A DNA stretch of 64,000 nt from Acidobacteriaceae bacterium KBS 89. GTDB lineage: Bacteria; Acidobacteriota; Terriglobia; Terriglobales; Acidobacteriaceae. Under the pieces are notes generated by a model. It saw only the letters and a list, made by a program, of their open reading frames with translations, had not been told where the DNA came from and did no database searches. This document shows positions 36,020-45,492 of this stretch, piece by piece. Position 1 is the stretch's first letter, and every line of letters starts with the position of its first letter. The stretch spans positions 124,001-188,000 of the forward strand of contig KB906755.1 in assembly GCA_000381605.1 (NCBI GenBank). Direction: 5' to 3'. The position numbers were made by a program, and so were the translations under genes.

Positions 36020-39000
36020 ATGGTTCCGCAGATAGGCCAGAGGTTCGGGCCGTACGAGGTCCTAGGAAGACTGGGTGGCGGCGGTATGGGCCACGTTTTC
36101 CTGGCCTGGGACGAACGTCTGCATCGCGAAGTCGCGATCAAACTGTTGCATGACGACTACACGATGCCGGGAATGAGGGAGCGCTTTCTGCAGGAGGCGC
36201 GGGCAGCGTCGGCGTTGAACCATCCAAATATCTGCACGGTCTTCGATATTGGCGAACAACAGGGCAATCCTTATCTGGTGATGGAGTTGCTGGAGGGAGA
36301 GACGGTCAGAGACCGCATTACTCATGGGGCGTTGCCGGTGGAGGAGATTGTCCGCTATGCGATCCAGATTGCAGATGCGCTGTCGGTTGCCCATGCCAAG
36401 GGCATTGTCCACCGGGATATCAAGCCGGCGAATATCTTCCTGGTGAAGCTGCCGAATGGCAGGAGTCAGGCGAAGGTATTGGACTTTGGACTGGCGAAGA
36501 TTGAGCTTGAGGCGCGGGTTGGACTGCAGCCTCGATCGCACGGCCTGACGCAGGCCGGGGCGACCGTGGGGACTTTGTCCTACATGTCTCCTGAGCAGGC
36601 GCGGGGCGAGTTTCTGGATATGCGGTCGGACCTGTTTTCGCTGGGGATCGTTCTGTATGAGATGGCGACTCGGCAGGTGCCCTTCAAAGGGGCGACGAGC
36701 GCTTTGCTGTTTATGCAGCTGTTCACTCATGATCCTGAGTCGATGCGAAATTGGAACGAGTCGATTCCACGGGAGTTGGAGAAGGTGATTCTGAAGCTGC
36801 TGGAGAAGGACCAGCAGAAGCGCTTTCAGACAGCGAAGGATCTGCACGAAGCACTGATGAAAGTGAGCAGCAAGCTGGGACGGGGAGGATGGCTTGGCAA
36901 AGAGCCGGACCCAGTAGTGCCTTTGGTGCGGGCGAGCGATCCAGTGGCCTGGCACAGAGGACAGAGACGCACTCCTTCGCAAAATGCGGATCTCGAATCA
37001 GATTCCGGCGTTGCAATGATTGGTTCAATGTTGGGGCAAGACGGAGATCGGGGGGGTGTCGAAGTCGCACTGTCGCGCGTGGCGCGACATAGCGCGATAG
37101 CGATCGAGAGTGGACAGAGGCCGACTCAACTGCGCAAGATCCAAAGCATAGTGGATGAGGCCGAGGCTGCTGCGTTTGCAGCAAAGCGAGAGTTGGCTTG
37201 GGCGCGGTCTCGGATCGGCACGACTCAGTTCGAGTATGACCTCGACGGCGAAACTCTCGTAGTACCTGTTGAGAACATCACGGAGGAGGGTGGCGTCGAG
37301 GAGCTGATTGCAGCTTCCTCGGCAGTGAATACGAGGACGCAGGTGAGGATGGTGGTGGCCGCGGCACTAATCGTCGCCGGCGTTGCGGTCGTGGCGCTGG
37401 TGTGCAGCGGGGTCTTTCGACCGCTCGTGCTGGGGCCGAACGATCACCTCTTGCTGACGGTCATTCAGAACAAGACCGGAGACAAGACGCTGGACGGAAC
37501 AGTGATGCAGGGGCTAGAGATTGCGCTGCGGCAGTCGAGGAGCCTGAATGTGCTGGGAGCTGAAGCGTATCGCGCGGGGTTGCGACAGGTTGAGGTCGAA
37601 GGTGGCGTTTCAGAGATGGCGCCCGAACAGCATGTCGCGCAAAACGTGGGGGCCAGGGCGTATCTGTATGGCGAGATCAGCGGAGCGCATGCTCCGTACT
37701 CGATCAGCGTGGATCTAGTGAAGGCGGACTCGAACGACAAGGTGGAGACGCTGGAGGAGACTGCAAAGAGCAGGGAAGACATTCCAGCTGCAATCGGAAG
37801 GTTGGCGCAAAATCTACGTGTCCAGGTGAGCGAGGACGGCAAGGCTGAGGAGCGGAGCAGTATCCCGTTAGAGCGTGAGGCGACCGCGAACGTCAAGGCG
37901 CTGCACGCGTATGCCGTAGGCGAGGCAGCAATGCACACCGATCGTACGGCCGATGCGTTAGCAGCCTACCAACAAGCAGTGGCGCTTGATCCGAGGTTTG
38001 TGCAGGCACAGATGCGGCTGGCGTGGATGTATGACTCTGAGAAGGCCGAAGTGGCGTCGGCAAATGCAGCAGAGCTGGCACGGAGTGGAGCGGCGAAGAG
38101 CAGCGAGAAGGTGAAGCTGCTGGCGCAGTTCTGCTATGAGATGAACACGAGCGGAAACTACGAACGCGCTCTGGAGATCATTCGCGAGTATGTGAAGCGC
38201 TATCCGACCGACATGGAGGGAGCGAAGGGGCTGGCGCGGGTGTTGCGGGTGACAGGAAAACTTCCAGAGGCGTTACGTGTGGCTCAGCAGGGCTATAGCG
38301 GCAATCCTTTCGATGCTGAGATGTATTCAGAGGCTGAACTCGCAATGATCGGTTTGGGCCGATATGACAACGCGCTGCAACTAGAGGCACAGGCAGAGCG
38401 CGTTGGGGTTGCCCCGAGCGGTAATGCGTTGATTGCTGGCTATCTGGCAGGAAAAGAAGAGGTCATCGCAGCGCAGGTAAATGCGTTGCAGGGCTCCTTT
38501 GAAGGAGCGACTGCCCCGAACGGTTCGGCGATCAGCTATGCAAAGCTCTACCGCTATGGTCTTTATCTGGACAATACGGGAAGAGTAGGAGCGGGTTCGG
38601 AGCTTTGGAGGGTGTCGGCAGCGATAGCGGGCAGCGTGCCTGAGCTCAGATCGGCGCAGGCATCAATGCTGGCGCAGGGAGCATTGAACCGTGCGCTTAT
38701 GGAAAGTTGCACCATTGCGCTGGAGATGGTTGAGGAGGTGAGGGGCCTTCAAAAGGGGCCAGTCGCAAGCTTCCATGCGGGGATGGCGGCAGCACTTTGC
38801 GGTGACCAAACCTACGCGGACAAGGTGATTGCAGCCCTGCAAGCGAGCTATCCGCAAAATACAGCGGTGGCACAATATTATGTGCCGCAGTTGCAGGCCG
38901 CCGCGGAGATTGGTGTCAACGAGCCGGAGAAGGCGCTTGGATCGTTGATCGCCTTGGAGCCCTACGACGACATATCGCTTACGCCGTATCTACGCGGAAT

Positions 39001-39250
39001 GGCCAATGCGGCGATGGGGCAGATGTCCGCCGCGATCATCGACTTTCAGACGGTGCTCGGTCATCGCGGCTTGGATATGACTCTGGGCAGCGACGTCTAT
39101 CCCATGGCGGAGGTGGGTATTGCACGGGCGGCTGCTATGAATCGCAATAAGGTGATTAGTGTGGAGGCTTATGGGAGGTTTCTTAAGCTGTGGGGAGAGG
39201 TTGATCCGGGGCAACCTCTGATAGCGGAGGCGCGGGCGAAGAGTAAATAG
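36020..39250 (+). CDS. Transmembrane Ser/Thr protein kinase with TPR-like sensor
   Basis: This is a 1076-residue Hanks-type kinase. The Gly loop is GRLGGGGMGHV (16-26), with the ATP-binding lysine K41. The catalytic loop HRDIKPANIF contains D133, and DFG is at 155-157. The activation and APE-like segments (SYMSPEQARG) follow, giving a full kinase domain of about 280 residues. A juxtamembrane region follows, then a transmembrane helix at about 444-466 (VVAAALIVAGVAVVALVCSG). The external part (about 470-1076) contains a TolB/PknB-related N-domain and several TPR-like helical repeats (for example ALAAYQQAVALDPRFVQAQ). Such Acidobacterial kinases sense extracellular signals; the target is unknown. 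The start is ATG 36020. Confidence 0.9.
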   Translation: MVPQIGQRFGPYEVLGRLGGGGMGHVFLAWDERLHREVAIKLLHDDYTMPGMRERFLQEARAASALNHPNICTVFDIGEQQGNPYLVMELLEGETVRDRITHGALPVEEIVRYAIQIADALSVAHAKGIVHRDIKPANIFLVKLPNGRSQAKVLDFGLAKIELEARVGLQPRSHGLTQAGATVGTLSYMSPEQARGEFLDMRSDLFSLGIVLYEMATRQVPFKGATSALLFMQLFTHDPESMRNWNESIPRELEKVILKLLEKDQQKRFQTAKDLHEALMKVSSKLGRGGWLGKEPDPVVPLVRASDPVAWHRGQRRTPSQNADLESDSGVAMIGSMLGQDGDRGGVEVALSRVARHSAIAIESGQRPTQLRKIQSIVDEAEAAAFAAKRELAWARSRIGTTQFEYDLDGETLVVPVENITEEGGVEELIAASSAVNTRTQVRMVVAAALIVAGVAVVALVCSGVFRPLVLGPNDHLLLTVIQNKTGDKTLDGTVMQGLEIALRQSRSLNVLGAEAYRAGLRQVEVEGGVSEMAPEQHVAQNVGARAYLYGEISGAHAPYSISVDLVKADSNDKVETLEETAKSREDIPAAIGRLAQNLRVQVSEDGKAEERSSIPLEREATANVKALHAYAVGEAAMHTDRTADALAAYQQAVALDPRFVQAQMRLAWMYDSEKAEVASANAAELARSGAAKSSEKVKLLAQFCYEMNTSGNYERALEIIREYVKRYPTDMEGAKGLARVLRVTGKLPEALRVAQQGYSGNPFDAEMYSEAELAMIGLGRYDNALQLEAQAERVGVAPSGNALIAGYLAGKEEVIAAQVNALQGSFEGATAPNGSAISYAKLYRYGLYLDNTGRVGAGSELWRVSAAIAGSVPELRSAQASMLAQGALNRALMESCTIALEMVEEVRGLQKGPVASFHAGMAAALCGDQTYADKVIAALQASYPQNTAVAQYYVPQLQAAAEIGVNEPEKALGSLIALEPYDDISLTPYLRGMANAAMGQMSAAIIDFQTVLGHRGLDMTLGSDVYPMAEVGIARAAAMNRNKVISVEAYGRFLKLWGEVDPGQPLIAEARAKSK

Positions 39251-39263
39251 GCCGCGATCGTCG

Positions 39264-40286
39264 CTAATCTTGACGATAGTTCAGTGAACAGACGCAGTGC
39301 TGACAGGTTGCATTCGTTTCGATGTCGAGCGTCCGTCTGAACTTTTCAGCAGAGTCTCCGTTGATGACTTCTTCGAGGGTGGAAGAGGTTACATTTCCTA
39401 TTGCACGATGAAAGAAGCACGGGCGCACGGAACCGTCGACTTCGACGACGGCAGAGACCCAAGGTGCGTTGCAGCTTGGAGATTGAGGTGCAAACTCGCC
39501 GAGGTGCTCACGAAAGCGGCGTGCAATCCTACGGAGTTTGGCGGGTGGTTCGACTATGTATTTGTGGTTGATGCCGGCTTTGTATTCCAGAATGAGCAGC
39601 TCTATTTCTTCCTCGAGTGCTCTCGTCTCTTCCGCCGTCAGAGCTATTTCAGACTGCTTTTCCGTCGGCCAGATGAGAAGGCGATTGAATGCCTGAGAGG
39701 TCAGGTCAGCTGCGAGGAAGGAGATGGAGTCGAGGCCTAGTGCTCTTGCGGCATCTACTGTTTCGCGGAGGTGGCGATGGTTGGCCTTCTGGACTGTTGT
39801 GCGACAGGTGATCGGGAGCGAAGGACTTCGGTGGCGGACTGCGGCGACTCCTCTATGGATGAGGTTGTAGGCGCCGTTGACGCGGCGAATAGCATCATGA
39901 ATCTCCGGTGGACCATCGAGCGAGATGATGATGTCGTCGAAGAGAGTAGCAACCTCGTCGGCGCGTTTGTGGAGGAGAAGACCTGTGGTGAGAAGTGTGA
40001 GATGAATGTTCTGCTCGCGAAAGAAGTTGCACAGGGCTGCGAGATCGCTGTGTAGCAATGGCTCGCCACCGGTGAGGACTACCTGGCGAACGCCAAGGTT
40101 CAGGAGAGACTCGCGATGGCGTTCTAAGTCCTGTGCATGGAGCTGATCGTTGGTTTCCCGTTTCCAGATATCGCACATGACACAACGGCAGTTGCAGCGA
40201 CTGTGAACATTGAGAATGAGAATCGGCAGAGTTGTAAGGCGCGCAGGAGACGATGGCGTTGTGTGAGATTCATGCAGCGCTGGCAT
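39264..40286 (-). CDS. Radical SAM/SPASM protein
   Basis: This 340-residue radical SAM enzyme with a SPASM-like C-terminus is the last gene of the operon. The [4Fe-4S] motif CNCRCVMC (ligands C31, C35, C38) follows an initial ILNVHSR strand. GGEPLL and the radical-SAM barrel are clear. The C-terminal part has Cys residues in CNAPW, VRPCFFHR and CQHCVCS that fit auxiliary cluster ligands. Such proteins catalyse peptide modification or serve in glycan or lipid tailoring. It overlaps the upstream fusion gene by 17 nt. No precursor peptide is adjacent. The start is ATG 40286. It is convergent with the kinase gene, 13 nt away. Confidence 0.85.
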   Translation of the reverse strand: MPALHESHTTPSSPARLTTLPILILNVHSRCNCRCVMCDIWKRETNDQLHAQDLERHRESLLNLGVRQVVLTGGEPLLHSDLAALCNFFREQNIHLTLLTTGLLLHKRADEVATLFDDIIISLDGPPEIHDAIRRVNGAYNLIHRGVAAVRHRSPSLPITCRTTVQKANHRHLRETVDAARALGLDSISFLAADLTSQAFNRLLIWPTEKQSEIALTAEETRALEEEIELLILEYKAGINHKYIVEPPAKLRRIARRFREHLGEFAPQSPSCNAPWVSAVVEVDGSVRPCFFHRAIGNVTSSTLEEVINGDSAEKFRRTLDIETNATCQHCVCSLNYRQD

Positions 40287-42219
40287 TGTCTACCTTCTTC
40301 CCGGCAAGGCGAACGTCCCTCCCCACTGCCTTTCTTGCCTCGGTGAGCAGGTTGTCGATGGGCGCGCGCAGCCACCGCAGGTGGCCGTCGACTGTAAGGG
40401 GTTGTAGTCCAACGTTGAGTGGGTCGGGCAGACGATGGTAGAGCGTGGCGCTGGCAAGCTGGACCCGGCCGGAGAGGATGACCAGTTCGATCTGGTCGTA
40501 GGTGAGCTGCGCGACAGTTTCGCCCGGTGATAGTCCCTTGTCCCGTACCGCGACGAGGTCTGCTATTGAGCCCGGCCGGAGGTGTCCCTCTCCGTTGCGC
40601 AGGCGCAGGACGCTCGCTGATCGTGCGGTGACCATCTCGTAGATGGAGTTAGCGTCGAGGCCGATCTCGTTTCGGGCGTAGTTGATCTCATCGAGCAGAT
40701 CGCCGGCAGAGGTGAGTGGCGAGTCGCTGCCCAGGACGACGGTGTTGATCGATTTGATCAGTGTGGAGGAGGGAGTGCAATGGAAGAGGAACTGATTGGA
40801 GGTGGGACAGACGACCAGGGCAGAGCGACGGCGATTGAGGAGAGCAACGGATTTTGGGTTCAGCGCAAGACCATGGACAAGCACTGTGCGATCGCCGAGG
40901 ACCTGCATACGGTCCAGATCAAAGATCTCCTGCGCACTCTTTGCGTCGACCCCTTCGGCCGCGTGGAGGATAAAGGGAAGGTTGGGCGGCGTGTGGTCAA
41001 AGTTGTGGATCAGGTTTGGATCCATCTCGAGTGAGTGAGCCCAGCCAAATCTGGATAGAACGCGGATGGGGAAGTCAGCAGAGATGAGATCGCGGGTAAG
41101 TGGGTTGTGATGGCAGACGGTGGTGACACCGGAGAGGAGATTGCGGATCGCTCCCCACCATAGCCGTGTGGCTTTCGGCACCTTGCGATGACGTGCGATG
41201 AGGGAGGCGTGAGTGCGATGGATCTCTTTTGCCCATTCAACGGAGTTTTGATATGGGCCGGCGCCGAGATTTGGGAAGAGGCCGAACTCCAGATGATCAT
41301 GGGCGTTGACGAGGCCGGGCAGGACAAGATAGCCCGATAGATCAATGAGGTCTGCCGAAGGGGCGCTTCTTTCGAGCCTGGGCGGGCCGCTTGCTATGGA
41401 TTGGAGATGCCCTCGTTCGATGACGAAGGACGCAGCGGTAGCGGCCTCTGGCCCGAGAGCGTAGCTTGCTCCGCTGATATGGAGCGTCTCGGTTTTCTCG
41501 GGGAGACCGTGCGTGTGGAGGGAGGGGGCCGATTTCTTTCGCAGCTGCAGGATGTAGATGGCGGGGAGATCTCTTGAGTCTTTGTAGGACTCGAGTTTTC
41601 CGGTTCGCTCAAAGGTCGTCTTCTCTGGAGAATCGAAGCAAGGCTCGATGCGAGTGAGAAGTTCGAATCCGCAGGCTTGAAAGGCGTCGGTGATTTGTTG
41701 AAGAGAGTGGCTTGTCGTGGTGACCTGTTCTTCCGTTCCGTTCGCTTTGAATGACCGCTTCCAGTTGCAGGAGATCGCGGTATCCGGATGCATGTCGGTG
41801 AGGAATACCATCGCGCCAGGGCGGGTGATTCGGTAGAGTTCGCGGGCGAAGGTGTCCACGTTTTCGATGTAGCTGAGGACGAAGGAAGACAGTACGAGGT
41901 CTGCTGCGGAGTTTTGAACGGGCAATGCGACACAGTTTCCGAGGCGTAGAGTTGCTGCCGTCCCGAGCTTGGCGGACGCGCGTTGCAGCATCTCGGAGGA
42001 GGTGTCGACGCCCAACAAGCTGGCGGGGTGGCGAGAAGCGAGGAACTGAAGCCATCTGCCCGTGCCGCAGCCTGCGTCGAGTATGTCGAGGCCACTGACG
42101 TCTGGAAGCATTCTGGTGAGAAAGCGCTGCTCCAGCGAGAGAAGCGGGTTTGGCTGCTCGTCGTATACCTGCGCCCAAGTGTCGAAGACATCGGATGGAG
42201 TGGCCATCATCGTCGTCAT
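40270..42219 (-). CDS. Methyltransferase-amidohydrolase fusion protein
   Basis: This 649-residue two-domain protein has an N-terminal class I SAM methyltransferase (about 10-225): motif I LDILDAGCGTGRW, then LGVDTSSEMLQRA, ADLVLSSFVLSYIENV and the MVFLTDMH strand. The second domain (about 235-640) is an amidohydrolase of the guanine-deaminase/TrzN type: PGLVNAHDHLEFG (metal H-x-H), FILHAAEGV, VHGLAL, VVCPTSNQFLF and GSDSPLTSAG (metal Asp). The fusion is unusual and fits one pathway acting on an N-containing ring or methylated purine-like or amine substrate. The start at ATG 42219 overlaps the upstream stop (ATGA), so the frame further upstream is not used. Confidence 0.84.
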   Translation of the reverse strand: MTTMMATPSDVFDTWAQVYDEQPNPLLSLEQRFLTRMLPDVSGLDILDAGCGTGRWLQFLASRHPASLLGVDTSSEMLQRASAKLGTAATLRLGNCVALPVQNSAADLVLSSFVLSYIENVDTFARELYRITRPGAMVFLTDMHPDTAISCNWKRSFKANGTEEQVTTTSHSLQQITDAFQACGFELLTRIEPCFDSPEKTTFERTGKLESYKDSRDLPAIYILQLRKKSAPSLHTHGLPEKTETLHISGASYALGPEAATAASFVIERGHLQSIASGPPRLERSAPSADLIDLSGYLVLPGLVNAHDHLEFGLFPNLGAGPYQNSVEWAKEIHRTHASLIARHRKVPKATRLWWGAIRNLLSGVTTVCHHNPLTRDLISADFPIRVLSRFGWAHSLEMDPNLIHNFDHTPPNLPFILHAAEGVDAKSAQEIFDLDRMQVLGDRTVLVHGLALNPKSVALLNRRRSALVVCPTSNQFLFHCTPSSTLIKSINTVVLGSDSPLTSAGDLLDEINYARNEIGLDANSIYEMVTARSASVLRLRNGEGHLRPGSIADLVAVRDKGLSPGETVAQLTYDQIELVILSGRVQLASATLYHRLPDPLNVGLQPLTVDGHLRWLRAPIDNLLTEARKAVGRDVRLAGKKVDNASAA

Positions 42220-43679
42220 AAACTCTCTCGTTTTGGTTTGCGCAGATTGATGAATTGATTGGCCCATTGCAGCTCGATCGGAAAGCGATAGATGCCAAGC
42301 GCGTACCGCCAGGAGCTAAGGGTTTTTAAGAGAGCACGGCTCCACTTCGGAGCGCGGATGTCCTGCACCGTGGGCCAACGCGAACCTATGACGATCTCGA
42401 AGTTATCGATGAGGTTTTTTGTTTTGCGTTGCAGCCACGGAGCCTTGGTGTCGATGCGCAGGATGAAGTCCATCCACTGCTTGGTGGCGAACTCGGCTGG
42501 GGTAGAGGGGAATTTGATCTCGGCGTCGACGTTGCCGTACATGTTACCGGGCTGGGGGACTGGAGTGTAGTGGTAGATGATGATCTCGGAATCAGGGTTG
42601 ATCTTTTTCAGTTTGCGGATGAAGGCGAGGGTTTCGCGGGTATCTCGTTCCGGATCACCTGGGTTGCCGATCACAAAGGAGAATTCGGGGATGATGCCGA
42701 ATTTCTTTGTTCGCTCTGCAATGGTCACGGTCTGATCGGTGGTGATGCCTTTCTTCATTTCTTTGAGTGCCCAGTCGGAGCCCGACTCCGCTCCGAAGAA
42801 GATCATGGTGCAGCCCGCGCGTTTGAGAGCGGCGAAGGTCTCGTCTGAGTAGCGTGACATGATGTCGACCCGAGCTTCACACCACCAGCGGAGTTTGAGA
42901 TGTTCGATACGTTTAGCGAGTTCGAGTGCGTGGTCTTCCCGGAGGAAGAAGTTCATGTCGTAGAACTGGACGGAGTCTGCGCCGTAGTTCGTTACTAGGT
43001 GCGAAAGTATCGCGGCGGTGCGCTCTGGCGATTCCATGCGCTCCTTGTTGCCGTAGGCGGCGTGGACGCCGCAGAAGCTGCAGTTGAAGGGACAGCCAAT
43101 GCTGGCGTGGTGAACGGCAGTTCGCTTACCGAAGAAGGATGGACGGAGATATTTTTCGACGGGCAAACGGTGGAAAGGATGCCAGGGGAACGCATCGGGA
43201 CCCTTCATTGGCCGTTCCGCATTGTTGCGGGGTAGGCCGAAGATGTCCTTGTAGGAGAGCCCGAGGATGGACTCGAAGAGCCGTTTTCCGCGGATCGCTT
43301 CGAGAAGCTCGAGCATAGTTTCTTCTCCCTGGCCGCGAACGATGTAGTCGACGTATTTTGCGTTGAGCGCGGAGTCGGGGTAGACCGAAGGAAAATATCC
43401 GCCCCATACGATCTTTACGTGTGGATGGAGACGTCGGATCTCGCGTGATGCTTCCATTGCAGCGACCATTTGCGGGCCGGGCATGACGGTGACGCCGAGA
43501 AGTTCAACATTATGTGTGGCGATGAGGCTGAGAATAGTGTCGACTGGAGTCTCGTCCAAGTTGCCATCGACGATTTCATAGTCTTCGCGTCCTTCGAGCA
43601 CGGCGGCGATGGCCAGGATCGCCAACGGGAGGCGGCGGTTGCGTGGTCTGGTGGCTCGCGGATTGAAGAGGATAATCAT
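42216..43679 (-). CDS. B12-binding radical SAM protein
   Basis: This 487-residue protein has an N-terminal cobalamin-binding-like Rossmann domain (about 1-125: ILFNPRATR, VTVMPGPQMV, IVWGGYFPS, YIVRGQGEE) without the DxHxxG motif. The radical SAM domain contains CPFNCSFC (C196, C200, C203). The C-terminal extension (about 420-487) with YRFPIELQW resembles that of the two most upstream enzymes in the operon. The probable reaction is radical methylation or another cobalamin-dependent alteration of an unactivated carbon; the substrate is unknown. The start is ATG 43679, overlapping the neighbour's end by four bases. Confidence 0.86.
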   Translation of the reverse strand: MIILFNPRATRPRNRRLPLAILAIAAVLEGREDYEIVDGNLDETPVDTILSLIATHNVELLGVTVMPGPQMVAAMEASREIRRLHPHVKIVWGGYFPSVYPDSALNAKYVDYIVRGQGEETMLELLEAIRGKRLFESILGLSYKDIFGLPRNNAERPMKGPDAFPWHPFHRLPVEKYLRPSFFGKRTAVHHASIGCPFNCSFCGVHAAYGNKERMESPERTAAILSHLVTNYGADSVQFYDMNFFLREDHALELAKRIEHLKLRWWCEARVDIMSRYSDETFAALKRAGCTMIFFGAESGSDWALKEMKKGITTDQTVTIAERTKKFGIIPEFSFVIGNPGDPERDTRETLAFIRKLKKINPDSEIIIYHYTPVPQPGNMYGNVDAEIKFPSTPAEFATKQWMDFILRIDTKAPWLQRKTKNLIDNFEIVIGSRWPTVQDIRAPKWSRALLKTLSSWRYALGIYRFPIELQWANQFINLRKPKRESL

Positions 43680-44677
43680 TTTCTTGCCCTGGCAGAATAG
43701 ATTCGAAGTTGCGCTGGATACTGGTCGCCTTGCAGTCTGGTAATGACCTGTCGCATGAGGCGCTGAACTCCATGGCTGGGTGTGTCGATCTGCCAGTGGA
43801 TGCCGAAAGACGCTTCCATGCGTTGCAAACGTTTATCGGTAAGGTATCCGAGGCTGTTGAGCGTGTCGGTGGGAAGAACGGAGTGTGTGGCGTAGGCCTC
43901 GCGGCGCTCTGCAAGGATTTGTTGCGCGACGCTCTCGTCGCTGTACCAGGGGGTATCGGCGATGAGGACGGTTCCGTTAGCGCGAGTGCAACGCAACGCT
44001 TCGGCTAGAGTCCGCTCGTAGTTTTCGGAGTAGTGGAACGAGGCGTTGTAGATGACCAGGTCGAACTCATCGTCGACGAAGGGAAGGGTATCGAAGTCCG
44101 TCTGAAAGCGGGGAAAGAGAGTGGTGAGATGCTTCCTGTAATGTGCGGCGGCACCCAGTCCATTGCGATTATTGGTCAGTAGATCCACGGCGATGGGCGA
44201 GTGGCCCTCGAGTGCAAGCCGGTAGCTTAGCCAACCTGTGCCGGCGCCGAGATCCAGGATCTTGAGTCGGCCGTCGGCGCTTGGGATGGCGCGGGGAAGG
44301 ATATGCCGCTTGATATACCGAAAAGTGCGAGCGCGGAGAGACCATTGTTGGCTATTGTGGTCTGAAAGATCGCGATAAGGAAGGGCGAGGTAGTATTCCG
44401 CGCCAGTGCTCGAGAAGCCTTGAGCTGTTTGATCGCACAGGTCCTCCTTGATGAATCGAGAAAAATGCGCAAAGCGTTCCGGCAAAAGTGAATTCCAAAT
44501 ACCGTCCTCGTTGACAATCTTGAAAGAGCAGTCCGTGCAGACAAGCGTTGTGCCTGCTCCAGCGTTCCTATCTAGGAGATTGCCAACCCAGCCGCCGCAA
44601 CGCGGGCATTGCAGGCGCAGCTCGTCATGCCCAAACTGCGCTCTGGAGGCTGCTTCGATATGACTGGACATGATCAT
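43676..44677 (-). CDS. SAM-dependent methyltransferase with N-terminal zinc ribbon
   Basis: This 333-residue methyltransferase has a Trm112-like or zinc-ribbon N-terminus (C24, C27, C47, C50: CPRC and CTDC). It then has motif I LDLGAGTGWLS, post-motif FVDDEFDLVIYNASFHYSENY and LADTPW-type features of class I methyltransferases acting on lipids or quinones. Both ends overlap the neighbouring genes by four bases, so it is translationally coupled with the adjacent radical SAM gene. Its role is probably a methyl transfer within the same pathway; the substrate is unknown. Confidence 0.83.
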   Translation of the reverse strand: MIMSSHIEAASRAQFGHDELRLQCPRCGGWVGNLLDRNAGAGTTLVCTDCSFKIVNEDGIWNSLLPERFAHFSRFIKEDLCDQTAQGFSSTGAEYYLALPYRDLSDHNSQQWSLRARTFRYIKRHILPRAIPSADGRLKILDLGAGTGWLSYRLALEGHSPIAVDLLTNNRNGLGAAAHYRKHLTTLFPRFQTDFDTLPFVDDEFDLVIYNASFHYSENYERTLAEALRCTRANGTVLIADTPWYSDESVAQQILAERREAYATHSVLPTDTLNSLGYLTDKRLQRMEASFGIHWQIDTPSHGVQRLMRQVITRLQGDQYPAQLRIYSARARK

Positions 44678-45492
44678 GCCTGCACACGTTCGAAGTGGAG
44701 TAGCATGTGATCGCCGATGACACGGAAGCCTGGGAGGGGCGAGATGACCTTGTCGACTGCACGCAGGAAGCCCAGCAACTGTGGGTAGTTGTGAATCCAG
44801 GATTCAACATAGGACGGTGGAACGGTGACGCCGATGCCTATGCAGGAGCGAAGAGCAAATGAAGGTGAGAAGAGTTGCTGGAGCTTTCGAAGGGTCGGGT
44901 AGTACACGTCGATCGTAAACTCTCCGACCTTCGCTGTGGCCCGGCCAGAGCATCTGCGGAAGGCTTTGCGAAATTTTCTATGAAGGAGAAACCAGATGAT
45001 CTCCCATGCGCAGAAGCGTGTGGAGAGACAAACCACCAGGGGAGCGTTGGGTGGCAGAAGGGCGGCAAGATCTTCTGCCGTCTGCTTGAGGTCCGCGACA
45101 CAGTTGAGGCCGGAGAAATTTGAGAATGCGCCATCAAACATGGGCGCCGCCTGGAGTTCGCGTAAACGCTCGGTGGGGAGCAGGGTGAACTTTACTGAGG
45201 CGGCCGGGTTTTCTGTCCGCAGGCGGTTGGTGGCAACTTGTATCATCCGCTCCGATGCGTCGCAGGCAGTAACCGCGACGTCGCGTTGTGCAAGGAAAAG
45301 CGCATCCTCGCCGGTGCCACAGTTGAGTTCGAGTATGTGGTCGCCGCTCCAAAATGTCTGGGTCAGCAGGTTCCACACGGCGTCACGTTGAGCTCGGCCG
45401 ATCATGGATCTTGTAAAGACTTCGTCGTACTCAGCGGCCATGTGATCAAAGGCGAGGGCCGCTTGCGGCTGCGTTATGGCAAGTGGGGTCAC
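44674..45492 (-). CDS. Class I SAM-dependent methyltransferase
   Basis: This 272-residue methyltransferase has motif I ILELNCGTGEDAL, then VTACDASERMIQ and FDGAFSNFSGLNCV. Its C-terminal half has a hydrophobic stretch (FCAWEIIWFLLH) and a loop region seen in lipid or small-molecule methyltransferases. It starts with GTG at 45492, overlapping the stop of the upstream radical SAM gene (GTGA). It is the fifth gene of the operon. Confidence 0.83.
   Translation of the reverse strand: MTPLAITQPQAALAFDHMAAEYDEVFTRSMIGRAQRDAVWNLLTQTFWSGDHILELNCGTGEDALFLAQRDVAVTACDASERMIQVATNRLRTENPAASVKFTLLPTERLRELQAAPMFDGAFSNFSGLNCVADLKQTAEDLAALLPPNAPLVVCLSTRFCAWEIIWFLLHRKFRKAFRRCSGRATAKVGEFTIDVYYPTLRKLQQLFSPSFALRSCIGIGVTVPPSYVESWIHNYPQLLGFLRAVDKVISPLPGFRVIGDHMLLHFERVQA

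Noticed and set aside
39264-40286. SPASM protein as a tetraether lipid synthase
   Set aside because: It is shorter than such synthases, and family membership cannot be judged by eye.
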